Shown piece after piece: positions 51,537 through 62,343 of a stretch of 64,000 nucleotides of DNA. The stretch is from the NCBI GenBank assembly GCA_012656075.1, contig JAAKBF010000042.1, forward strand, positions 124,001 through 188,000. Direction: 5' to 3'. Below the pieces are notes generated by a model. That model did no database searches and had not been told where the DNA came from. It worked only from the letters and a program-made list of their open reading frames with translations. Made by a program: the position numbers and the translations under genes. Each line of letters begins with the position of its first letter. The stretch's first letter is position 1. Source of the DNA: Phytophthora hibernalis (taxonomy: Eukaryota; Oomycota; Peronosporomycetes; Peronosporales; Peronosporaceae).

Positions 51537-54170
51537 AATGTTATTTCGACAGTTCTATCCAGTACACCCTCTGGTCTGATACATTCACATCCTTCAAGCT
51601 AAATCTGTGCTGTGTAGGAAATTCTGCTCTAACCTGTGCCAGAGCGAACCTGATAATGTTTGGAGGGATCTAAAATATCAATCTATACATGTAGTCGTTT
51701 TGAGTACTTTGCGGTGCACTTGTACGATTTATCAATTCCTTAGCATCGTCGCGTTGCTACCAGTACAATTCCCTGCATTTTATTTTGCGTAGCTGGCCCA
51801 CATAGCGTGAGTGATGCTAGATACATGTACTCGTAAAAGAGATCATTAGTACTTCGAAGTACTTCAGTGCACAAGTCAAACAAAATGTTCTCAAATTTTC
51901 ATTGCGCTTCTACGACGCAGAAATTTGCCCTAGGTACAGAAGTTCAAGCTGCTTCGAAGTAAATGTTAATCGATGTCAATTTCTAAGGCTCTTCCTTTGA
52001 AGAACATCTCTGCACATTGGGTGCTCGTTCCGTTAAAGTGAACAAGCTGCTGCATTGGCGATGCAACGGCGACCAGCGAAACCGCTTAACCAAATTTTGT
52101 TTGCCTAGAGGAGCCTTATCCGCTGGAATTTATACAGTACCATTACCATTTTAACTTTACATGAATATCTACGGTCCTGTTGCAAGAAATAAGAGATAGG
52201 TCTTGATACTTTACACATCTTCCGTCTCGAAAGGGTGGATTTCAAGAACAATATTCTTGGAAAACATTTGAATTGCGTGTGTTTAGACTCATTCTTCACG
52301 TGGTATGCTTTTTGGCTAAAACTTCCATTTCACGATTGCATACTTCACTCGAAGCAAAGAGCACATTCTCCGCTATTGGCCAACAACTGCACTACTCGCA
52401 AAATTGACAGCGTAGCAATCGCCGACAGTATCTGGGAAAGCAGACACCCTACCAGTTCACTTGCCATGACGTCCAAAGCGTGCCAATTACGGTGGCAATC
52501 GGCGCGTAAAGAATTATACTTGCGAGCTCGGCAAATTCTGAGCGGTGGTTGTGGAGTTATATGCCATGAAGGCTATTCCTGGCTATCGTGTTTGGTGACC
52601 TCAGACTTCCTACAGAACATACTGGGTAAATAGTCACGTACCGTATATGGATACACGGGAGGTGCGTGAGTGGCATATCGGGTGTGTATGTGGACACCAG
52701 CTCCCAGGAAGGTGTGCAAAATGCCAGTGGTGCGTCTACTGACCTCGTTCAAACTCTTATATAAAAAGGGTCATCACTTTGCCAATGCCGACAATTTTTC
52801 AATATGCCAATCCGTATATTGTCCTCGAATTTACACGGAAGATCTTGAGTTGCAGCGTGAGTGTCCGGAGAGAAAGTAATCAGTGCAGCCCTAGCTTGTG
52901 ACTCATTTCCAGCCGGTGAGAAGATTAATGGCCGCTGTTGCTGGGAAACGCCTTCGCAACCAGTTGGGTTGTACAAATCGGGCCTTGCGTTTAGCGGTCG
53001 AGTTGATCGAACGGTTTAGCCTGGAAAATACCCTCCGAATACAGTTGCTAGACCACAACAAAACTATCGAAGATGCGAAAATGTATTGTGGCTCTGGCAG
53101 AACCTCTCGGAGCGCATCCCATCCATCATTGAAATTCGTTTTGTAGTTTTCGTTGTCAAGTGCTTTCTTGACGGAATCGTTTAGCATAGCTCTTGATGCT
53201 CGCATTCTACAGCTTCCTTCTGAGCTTAATTCCAAAACTTCGCTAGATGTACTGCGATGGAGGATTTTGAGCTGGTTCAGCCAGGCGATGCAACACTTTG
53301 AGCAGCTTTATTCCTTTCTGCTTGTACGGACTCCATCCTTCAACGACATGCAGGATATCTTTTCATATAGAGAACATCAAGAACCGACACAATGAGTCTT
53401 AGTTTCACCACTGCACTATGGCGGTTGAACACGGGAATATGTAGATTGACTAACACGCCACCTACAGCAAGTCGGACACGTTGATCCAGGAAGGAGCGGT
53501 CTGTATGGGTTGATATAGCACAAGCAAATGCAACCTCCCGCAAGCAGACAACACCATGAGTATCGCGATTGCTAGTACATCATGGGCAGGCTGGAACGGT
53601 GTTTTGGTTCCGATTCTAAAAGTCAGTTCATTTCGGCACTTTGGAGTAGAAATTTACACAGCCCAGCCCAAATCACGGCTGTCCGAAAGTTCCTGGAGCA
53701 CTGCCACGTAAACTGAAAGTAGCGTCTACATGTATTTGAAGGCACTTAAAATTCCCGATCCTATACAGTGATTTGCAAACTTGGTTCTATCCAATCACGT
53801 ACCCGAATTACCACAAGTAATGGTACATTTTTAAAATGTACAAACGTTTAAAAACGTTTGTCCCGTATAATTTTGGATCGCGTACATGTACCGGTAGGGT
53901 ATTACATGTAATTCTTGCACGGCGCTATTAATACCGGTACTGTAAAAGGCTATCTTTCTGAAGTTGTTGCTCAATCATGAGATTGGATTTCACAAAATTC
54001 TAGTATAGTACAAGCAACTATTACGTAGTACATACACGGATGTGTCTGCTTACATTTGCCTTAACTTTCTTACAGTATTAATGACAGGACAAGCATGTCG
54101 GTCAGATGACAACAACGTAATCAGCGGTGCCGTTACCGCCCACTGAATCAATAAAACCCGCGACGTGAAT
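51537..54170. other. Gene-poor repeat stretch
   Basis: No recognised gene in 2.6 kb. A minus-strand frame at 52903-53235 (110 codons, with DALREVLPEPQYIFASSIVLL) and a plus-strand frame at 53153-53395 overlap; neither shows a known domain. They could be relics of a mobile element. Blocks shared with other effector units occur at 51640-51690, 51930-52050 and 53960-54060; GTACTTCGAAGTAC lies at 51849 and TACCGGTA at 53889 and 53932. Confidence 0.45.
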
Positions 54171-54185
54171 CTCATTCTTCAATTC
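54171..54185 (+). promoter_or_regulatory. Oomycete initiator element, RXLR copy 4
   Basis: CTCATTCTTCAATTC matches the oomycete initiator consensus (CTCATTYYNCAWTT) except for its last base, and lies 63 bp ahead of the ATG at 54248. Confidence 0.7.
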
Positions 54186-54247
54186 GCTCTGCAGTCCCCA
54201 AGCCGCCTGCAACTCCACCTCGTTATCCTCAAGAACCTACAACAAAT

Positions 54248-54619
54248 ATGCGCCTCACGTACTTTCTCGCGGTGATTATTGCGGCCACTCTCCACGCCAG
54301 CGGCAACGCGCTCTCCACGACCAAGGAATCCAACCACGCTGCCATCTTGGCGTCAACGGATGTCGGTCGCTCAGTCGACGCAACCCAAGCTGACCACGGT
54401 CGACTCCTCCGTCAAGTCGAAAAGGACGACGAGGAAGAACTCGAAAGCGAAGATGAAGAAAGGTCCTTTAAAAGCTTTGGGGCGTCTCTGAAGAAGTTCT
54501 TGGCGAAGCGTACTCCCTTTACAGAGGCTTATAAGAAGCGCCAATCCATCAAGAAGGCGAGAAATGCTGCAGTGGATCGCCAGAAATTTCGAGACCGTAT
54601 CAAGTATGCGAGTTCATAA
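54248..54619 (+). CDS. RXLR-dEER effector, copy 4 (intact)
   Basis: 123 codons, the best preserved member. Signal peptide of 21 residues, RLLR at 52-55, acidic spacer, DEER at 69-72, then a basic helical C-terminus (FKSFGASLKKFLAKRTPFTE) ending RIKYASS. A strong initiator precedes it. No WY fold is recognised, so the effector domain is short. The copy at 62344 is nearly identical, with about two residue changes before the C-terminus. Expected to be secreted from the pathogen and to act inside the plant cell; target unknown. Confidence 0.9.
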   Translation: MRLTYFLAVIIAATLHASGNALSTTKESNHAAILASTDVGRSVDATQADHGRLLRQVEKDDEEELESEDEERSFKSFGASLKKFLAKRTPFTEAYKKRQSIKKARNAAVDRQKFRDRIKYASS

Positions 54620-56559
54620 GAGCATCGTCGCTTTCGGCAGCATGTCGGTCAGGTATCGCTGGAGGCTATGCCTTATTGATAATCCTTTCGGTGGTGCCTG
54701 TTCACTACTGTAAGCTAGATTTGTGCTGCGTGCGAAACGCTGTGCTAACCTGAGGAAGAAAGAAAAAAAGGTTATTCGTCAACTTCGCTGCACTTTAATT
54801 CATTTATTTTCTTACAGGTTTCACAGCTAAAAGGACACAAAATGCGGGGATCTAAAATACCTGTGCCTTATACTTTAGTGCTACGTAGTACCGTAAAACA
54901 CGGATCCAGTGAAAAGTAGACATCAAGTATAAAAACATAGACGAGTCGTATTGGTAAAAAGTCGTTGGCATACTTTTCGCTAATGATTCGTTGTTTATTG
55001 GTACCGAATGTTGCACTGGATACGTGTGTAGTACTGGATCCGTGTTTTACGGTAGTCCTTCGAAGTAGTCGTTTTTAACATCAAATAGACGGCCGCTTAA
55101 AACAGTAAAACTACGTAGTAGTCGTTTTGAGAACTTGCGGTGAGCTTGTTGTAGTACAATTTACGAATTACTTGGCATCGTTGCTGCCAGTAATTTCCTC
55201 CATTTGTTTCGTTGCGTATATGCGATCCCGCATAGCGTAAGTGATGCTAGGCCGCGAACATACCCTTTTTCAAAATCGAGCTCGTAAGGAGATCTACTCA
55301 GTAGTACTTGGAAGTACTGCATAAGTCAAACAAAATGTTCACGAATTTCATTGCACCTTTACGACGCAGAAGATGCCCTAGATACAGAAGTCCAAGCTGC
55401 TTCGAAGTAAATGTTGCTCCTAATCGATGCCGATGTCGAAGGCTCTTACTTTGATGAACATCTCTGCACATTGGGTGCTCGTTCCGTTCAAGTCAACAAG
55501 ATGCTGCTGATTCCAATATGAAGTACTTCGAAGTATTGCCCTTTATGGACCAGCAACGCTATAGTGTCCATATTCGCGAAGATATACGAGACTTATTAGT
55601 GTCAGTACAAGTCACGTCGAATAAACGATGAAGTTTTGAAAATCAGAGGAAATGCAGAACGACGTCGTCCGTAGAAACTATGCGCCTTGTAAACCAACTT
55701 GGCGATAGTCCACTATGCAACGACGACCAACGAAACCGCTTAACCAGATTTTTTGCCTGAAGGAACTTTATCTGATGGAATTTTTGCAGTACCTTTCAAC
55801 ATTAGATGCATATCTACGGTCCTGTTGTAAGAAATCAGAGATATGGGCCTTGATACTTTACACATTTTCCGTCAGGCTAATATCGAGCGCTTATACTTCA
55901 AAGTAATATGCAACTGGCAAGACAACACCAAATACTCTCGACAACAGTGCGGCCTCACTTGACTACTCTGTACGACGACGGACGATCAATTCACAGATAA
56001 TTGTTTTCTAGAGTTTTGTGAAGAAGCTCATTCCGAAGTAAACCTCTTGGAAGCGAGTGATCAAGAAGTTAAGATGCCAACAATGCAAGAGTATACTACT
56101 AGCACCTAGTTAGAGTGCTGTGTACTGAGCGAATTGCTCAAGTTAGACACGTATGCGTATTGTGACTTTACATAATTTACCGATGACGGCACCACGCTGT
56201 TGTTTTTTCCCTCGCATCGTCAGTATTTTGCCTCGAAGGGTGAAGGTTGGATAACAAGACCAATATTCTTGGAAACATTTGAATTGCGTGTGTGTAGTAT
56301 CATGCTTCACATGATATTGTTTTGGTTCAACTTCATTTCACAATTGCATTCACCACATGAAGCAGTCGGGGTCCGATCAATGCTAGCTCAATACTTTTAA
56401 GGGTTACAAATACCGGTAAGTACTTCGAAGTACCCATCAGAGCATCTCCACCGCAAAGATCTATCCAAACCGCAAACTAACCCCCCAGTAGATACCGATT
56501 CCAAAAGGTTTGCGATTCATCCCAAAAGCGTGATCGCCAAACGCTGCTGAACGCGAAAG
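54620..56559. other. Repeat-unit intergenic stretch
   Basis: No gene recognised. Blocks at 54817-54870 and 55378-55500 match those after copy 2 (50031 and 50290). GTACTTCGAAGTA(C) occurs at 55523 and 56420, TACCGGTA at 56411. GTAGTACTTCGAAG-like half sites are scattered. A direct repeat around ACGGATCCAGTG/CACTGGATCCGTG forms an inverted pair (54899-55050). Confidence 0.5.
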
Positions 56560-58058
56560 ATGGAATTGTCTTCCGATGAAGATCTTTGGGGGAGTGATGA
56601 AAGCAGCGACGACGAGGTAGGTGGCAAGATTCTTGCAAACGTACGCAGTAGTACTGGGCGTATTGCGTCAATACTGAGCCAGTACTGACGCAATACATTT
56701 GGCTAGGCCTTTGCCGCGTTGCTGCTATCCTTCACAAGAGGCTTGCGGAAGAGAAAACATGGTGTATCGCGTCCTGGACGGGCGGCAAACGTCGAGCGAG
56801 ATGCTCCTAGGGGGCATGCTCGCCTCTGGGCAGACTATTTCTGCGAGAACCCGATTTACTCTGATAAGAAATTCGAGCGCCGGTTTAGAATGAAGCGCTC
56901 TCTTTTCGTCCGGGTCATGGAAGCGGTAGTAGCGTGTGACAGTGACTTTGAGCAGCAATACGATGCTCTAGGAAAACCAGGCTTATCCACGATTCAGAAG
57001 TGCACATCAGCAATTCGCATGCTGGCATATGGGTGTTCGGCCGACTTTTTATATGACAGCATTCGGGCAGCCGAGAGTATAATTCTGCGCTACACGAAAA
57101 AGTTTTGCGAGGCCGTGGTGTGCACATTTGAGGAAGAATATCTGCGGGAACCATCACGAGCAGATCTTGAGCAGTTATTGCGCTCATCAAATGAGCGCGG
57201 CTTCCTGGGTGCATCGGATCGTTGGACTGTATGCATTGGCGCTGGGAACTATGTCCGGCGGCGTTAAAGGGGCAGCTACAAGGAAAAGAAGGCAAGCCGA
57301 CTGTCGTACTCGAGGTTGTGGCCGACCAGCGCCTGTGGATATGGCATTTTTACTTCGGGTCTGCCGGGTCAAATAATGGTGGTGTATTGATATTCTTTGT
57401 TTTTCGAATTCGCTTGCACTTATGTTGACATTTTGTGCTGTACAATGTACAATGGACAGACATCAACATAATTGATCGCTCCCCGCTGATTAACCAGCAA
57501 ATCCTGCGCGCTGAAATGTTCAAATCGTTTTCTTATTCACTTGCTTGAAAGACATTTCAACAGTTATACTATCTTGTCGATGGCATCTACCCATCGTATG
57601 GATGCTTCGTTCCAACCATATCGAACCCATCTACTGCAAAGCAAAAGCGTTTTGCTGAGAGACAATAAGGCGCGCGCAAGGATGTAGAGCGCACATTTGG
57701 TGTACTTCGCGCTAAATTTCGTGTCCTGAAATATCCAAGCCGCTCCGGGCGCGCCGAAGACTTGCTCACCATCGTCAAAGCGTGTGTAATCCTCCATAAC
57801 ATGGTTGTGGAAGACAGTTATGCGAATGGCATTGACCCTGCTGCACCTAACGACGACGACCTCGGCACTGATATCTTGTCTGAATTTGATTCCGAATCTG
57901 ATCAAATCGACGACGATGACTACGATGCGAGATTGACACTGCAAGATTTCGTTCAACAAAGACTCTTAATTCAATCGAAAGCTGATCACCACGCATTGAA
58001 GGCGGCGCTTGTGGACCATATATGGAGTTTGGAGGGTCGCTCGATGGCTCCAATCTAA
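56560..58058 (+). mobile_element. Harbinger/PIF-type transposase, degenerate
   Basis: DDE transposase of the Harbinger superfamily. Exon 1 (56560-56616) codes MELSSDEDLWGSDESSDDE; the intron 56617-56706 is in phase. Exon 2 has the typical start of the family (DYFCENPIYSDKKFERRFRM) and then GLSTIQKCTSAIRMLAYGC. The catalytic region reads LDCMHWRWELCP (first Asp), DINIIDRSPLI (second Asp) and RKDVERTFGVLRAKF (Glu), followed by ACVILHNMVVED. Frame breaks near 57207, between 57376 and 57450, and near 57540; a stop at about 57667. So no full protein can be made unless these are errors. It lies between two nearly identical effector copies. Confidence 0.82.
56658..56696. repeat. Hairpin within transposase intron
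   Basis: GTATTGCGTCAATACTG and CAGTACTGACGCAATAC form arms of 17 bp with one mismatch and a short loop, inside the first intron of the Harbinger gene. Confidence 0.7.
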
Positions 58059-58674
58059 CGCCATCAGTCGATGCCATCACGTACTTCAGTAAGCTCCAAC
58101 GTATCCCCTCCGCCTCAACACCAGCTTCAAGCTCACACATCTCCTGCGAGGTTTCGAAGGCTTCGTTCTCGAACCTAGAATCCTCTGTCGCGTCCTGCAG
58201 AAGCCCCGAAAATCGAGGCCTATACTCGATAATAAATTTTCGTACCCAGTTTTTTTGTGTGTTTTCATTCTGTAAAACAAATTCAGGAATGTTTTGACAA
58301 TACCGGAGTACATCAATCGGACGAACGGTGTCTCCATCGCGGATACACGTATCGTAGAACTCCAGGACGCGAAATTCAAAGGGTTTCAGCTTGCGGTTGG
58401 GACCTGACCCTTTCTTGCGGATCCGATTAGGATCCGGATGCGCATCCTTCACGTAGGAGAGAGTTTTGTCTGAGAGTTCGTTGCGCCAGCCAATCAGAGT
58501 CCCTTTTGCGACGTCTAACTCTCGTGCAGCTTTAGAGGGTCCCCACGTATCACGGTGTTGTTGCCAAATCTTTAGCAAACGCACCCGCTCGGCCTTGGGG
58601 ACTTGTTTACATTTTCGCTTCGCCGTCATGATGTAGAAGAAGGTTTCTCGAAAATGGAAGAGGGGGCTTGACAA
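57847..58674 (-). mobile_element. HTH companion protein of Harbinger element
   Basis: A 275-codon frame, convergent to the transposase. It starts MSSPLFHFRETFFYIMTAKRKC and then has a helix-turn-helix-like segment (AERVRLLKIWQQHRDTWGPS, KAARELDVAKGTLIGWRNEL). Harbinger elements usually encode a second DNA-binding protein, often Myb-like; this would be that partner, although it looks more like a CENP-B/Psq-type HTH. The last about 70 codons overlap the transposase 3' end in antisense and are likely not real; the true end may be near 58060. The ATG at 58629 (MTAKRKC) is an alternative start. Confidence 0.6.
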
Positions 58675-58750
58675 TGAGGGGGGCTAGGGGCCCTCGAATA
58701 GATTAACCGGTCCGTCCACGGTAACATTTTAGAAGGACCGGTTCGGACCA

Positions 58751-58905
58751 GATGCAGGTTAACTCGACCGATCGACTTAATTAGAATCTAACCCATGATG
58801 CAGGTTAACTCGACCGGTCGACTTAACATGAATCTTACACAGGAGGATGCAGGTTAACGCGACCGTTCGACTTAACATGAATCCTACCGAGGATGCAGGT
58901 TAACG
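58751..58905. repeat. Four tandem copies of a 46-49 bp unit
   Basis: Units starting GATGCAGGTTAAC begin at 58751, 58797, 58846 and 58892 (partial). Each contains CGACC(G/A/T)TCGACTTAA. They sit exactly between the HTH gene and the C-terminal end of the MULE gene and may be subterminal repeats of one of the elements. Confidence 0.8.
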
Positions 58906-60872
58906 AACGTGGCAGCAGCTCTAGTTCGTCTATCTCCACGCTGTGAATTAGCCGTACCAGATGAATGTCCGCTATTGTGACCCCGAGCAGCCACTGAATT
59001 TCTGCGTCCTCGTCTGCGAGTAGAATCTCGGCCCCGACTTCCACCTCTACCCCCACGAACGCTAAGTCGCGTCGAAGGAGCCGCACTGGTCACCACGTTA
59101 GCATTTATATTGCGACGGATTCTGCGATTAACTAGCTGTCGAGGTTCTTGTTTCCAACCAGGGATTTTAATTTTGCGCGTCTTCATTGCAACGAGTAAAT
59201 GGATACAGAAAGCTTACTTGAAAAATGCGCGACAAGGACACGAGCGCTGAGTCACATTTACTATCCACCCCTGGGTTGGCTGTCCCAAATGTTCCATGCG
59301 CCGCTTGTTGACCTCTTTTTTACTCTGTGCGTCCGCTCTGTCTTCAGCACTCTTAAAGCTTTGAACTATCAAAATGTCCTCTGTTGTGTGGAATTCACCA
59401 AGCAGAAATCGAATGTCGTACTGAGGCTCAGTTACCAGGATGCTAGGAGTGTTGAATAGTTTTTCGCCCTCCCCACTAACTTCTCAGCAGGCTTTGGTTT
59501 AAGCGAAAATCCACCAGCGCGAATAGACTGATGCTTGCATAAAAGCAGAATCTTCTTCACTAGTTCGCCGGCTTTCATCCGAACACGTAGAGTGTAGTCG
59601 CACTTAATTAACTTGTTAAATGTTTCGGCGGGATTGTTTGTTTTCGAAAACCCAGGGGTGATACAAAGCACTGCCAGTTCTTGTATCGAGATAAAATCCA
59701 CTCCTTCATCAGGTACTCCACAAATTCGTCTAGCGATTCGCATTCGGACCACTTTAACAAAGCAGAGTCTTTGAGCAGTTCGTATTCCGCTCGATCACGA
59801 GAGTAATGCATCTCATTCAGATGTTTGTGAGCCAAATAAGTAGCCCAGTCTGACAGCCCAGTCAACTTTTCTCTTACATTTTTACTACATGAAACCAGCA
59901 CATTAAGTACGTAGCTTCCGTACCCGATGCAATAACTTTCTGGAATGCGTTGTATTGAGCGTCTTCTGCATCCGCCATGAAGAATCGAATTGTCAACTGC
60001 TTTCCAACCATAAGCAAAAATTGGTGTGAAATCGCGTTGAGAGCTGCGGAGTATTGAACCTCAGTACGTTGAGATACCATGAACAGCGCAACTGAAAAAA
60101 TAACCTTGATGCATCAGTAATTCCACACACGAAAACGGGGTATTCAATCGAATTGACTTTGAAAGTAGCATCCATATGAAACAAGAAGATCCCGGGATCT
60201 CAGTCTTGTTGACGCAGCATTTGCTTCGTCGAGAAGGCCAATACGAAAGGGTCCTCGTCAGTTCCTTCCCCTAGTACCGGATCGCCCTCATCATTTAGAG
60301 CATACCCGAAAGTAAAAGGCGTGAAGTCATCTAAATTCTCTCCGTACTGTGCGTCTTTCGAAATAGTGATGACGTCGTCGAGAGAGTTGGAGTGGTGAAG
60401 TCTGGACTTCTCATAGTTGTACACGAAGTTTTGAACAGTTTGCAAGGCGGGGTAGTTGTTTGAGTTTAGCGAAAACTGATCGATCAACTCGTTCAAAATC
60501 CGATTTGGGTAATCGATTTTTCGGCCATCTTGCGAACCTCGGATTTCATGACGCGCGTGAAGGGCCTCTGATGTGGTGACCCGACTAGGGTAGAATGCTG
60601 ACCGTGCTCGTAAAAGTCGTAAATGTCGGTTTGAAGACAGCACAACATCTTCATCCAGTACGAACAAGCCCTGCTCTGCTCTTTGCATGTTGTCGAGCCA
60701 CAGTACCACATTTTGTATCGCATTTTGTGGTTATCGTAGTTGGAGGGACAAACGGAGCATCGCTTTTTAGGTTGGCGTAGGCAAGAAGGGAGCGCAGTGT
60801 GTCCAGGTTCTCGTCCGCTGCTCGCTCACCTTGTACACGAGCCGTATGCTGCCAGGCGTATTCGAACGGCAT
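58884..60872 (-). mobile_element. MULE-type transposase with SWIM finger, degenerate
   Basis: Mutator-like transposase, read in at least six frame segments from 60872 down to 58884. Recognisable parts: FHMDATFKVNSIEYPVFVCG (first Asp), MADAEDAQYNAFQKVI (second Asp), CWFHVVK, NNPAETFNKLIK (Glu region), then a SWIM zinc finger (CPCRAFF with C-x-C, then CIHLL with C-x-H) and an Arg/Gly-rich tail (RGGRGGSRGRD). N-terminal part includes the FEYAWQHT segment. Frame breaks occur near 60710, 60180, 60080, 59900, 59740 and a stop near 59209. Decayed, though some breaks could be sequence errors. Terminal inverted repeats were not found by eye. Confidence 0.8.
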
Positions 60873-62265
60873 TTTATTAGTCTACAAGCCGGATGCAAAA
60901 TGATCTTTAACCAAATAACTAGCTTACATACTTAAATAGACGCAAAACCACCAACTTCGTAGCGGCGATGGTCTGGGCTCTTTAATACAGGGTAAATCAA
61001 GGTATCTCACACCCAGTACCTATTTTAAGGTATCCGTTCATACCTTGCAAAGCAATACCGTCTTTCTGAAGGACCTTTTCGCATTCTTGATATCCGGTCG
61101 GGCTCGCTGAGTGCATAAGATCGCACCATGACGTTAAAACTAAAACAAATATGCCATGCGCATTGAAGACTCCGCTCTAGCAAAAGCATGGTGACCCAAA
61201 ACTACCCCAGAACTACCTTGGCAATAGTTAAACTGGATTTCGGAGAAGCTGGTCGATGGATGATTTCGGACAGTACCGTCGTTTTGAATAGTTCTGGATA
61301 CAACATCCCCTACTGTGGACACAACACTGGATCAGCACTCTTAATTTACTCTAAATTTTACTGTAGTACTAGGGATGGAGTCAACTCTAGCTACACCTAT
61401 ATTAAATGACTTGATGCCTCTCCATTAGCTCCAAGGGGGTAATAGAGAGATTTCCCTCTATTAAGAATGGGGCTCGGCTTGCAAAGGTTCTATCGATAGC
61501 AGTACTCTCTGTGCCGTCTGTCCAAACCATACGAAACGGATGGGACCAATTCCTGAAGCCGCACAGTTCATTTTACACGGTTGTAGATTACGTGCAAGGC
61601 TTTTATTTTAGGAATTAGATATCCAGTTCATAATCACAGTTGTTAGTTTAGTTGTAAGGAACCATGGTTTAGATCTAATGTCTTCTCTGTATACAGTAAC
61701 ACGAAACACAGGGTATCCACATAGAAACTAGCCTCTCCGCTGGCGTATAGCAGTGCCTGCGGTTCCTGAAGTGTTGTTCTTGTTGTCTATAGGAGTCTGA
61801 AATTATGTATGTTCACAAGTATTGTAATGACCAGCGTCGTCGATGCAACATGACCAACCTGCAGGCAAGTACTACTGTAGTACTACCGGTATTGGTTTAG
61901 AACACCTTTAGCACGTTTTCGAAAATCGGCGTAATCATGAGCACCTTTTTTAAAAAGAATGAAGTACATGTACTTCGAAGTATCGGTTGAGAAGAGCTCG
62001 GTGTCAAATCCATATTTTGTCTTAAGGCAACAGCAGCCTATGCACCCCCAAGCAAAAAAACATCGGTATTAACCAAGAGCTGTCATTATAGTTCGTGTAA
62101 GGTACTGTACTTACACGGCGCTATTGTAGAAGGCTGGAAGTTGCTGCTCAATCATGAGCTTTACCATCCTTATCCTCAGATTGGATTTGAAGTATCGAAC
62201 AAGTGACTACGGATATGAACATGTACGTTACCACCCACTGAATCGATAAAACCCGCGACGTGAAT
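60873..62265. other. Gene-poor stretch
   Basis: No gene. TACTTCGAAGTA is at 61970-61982. The last 200 bp match the region ahead of the effector at 54248 (GAATCGATAAAACCCGCGAC), so the effector duplication includes its promoter. Confidence 0.5.
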
Positions 62266-62280
62266 CTCATTCTTCAATTC
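62266..62280 (+). promoter_or_regulatory. Oomycete initiator element, RXLR copy 5
   Basis: CTCATTCTTCAATTC is identical to the element at 54171 and lies 64 bp ahead of the ATG at 62344. Confidence 0.7.
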
Positions 62281-62343
62281 GCTCTGCAGTCCCCAAGCCG
62301 CCTGCAATTACCAAGTCGTTATTCTCTAGAACCGACAACAAAT

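Noticed and set aside
52903..53235. 110-codon minus-strand frame in the effector region
   Set aside because: Partly protein-like, but no start context, domain or homologue recognised; left as part of the repeat stretch.
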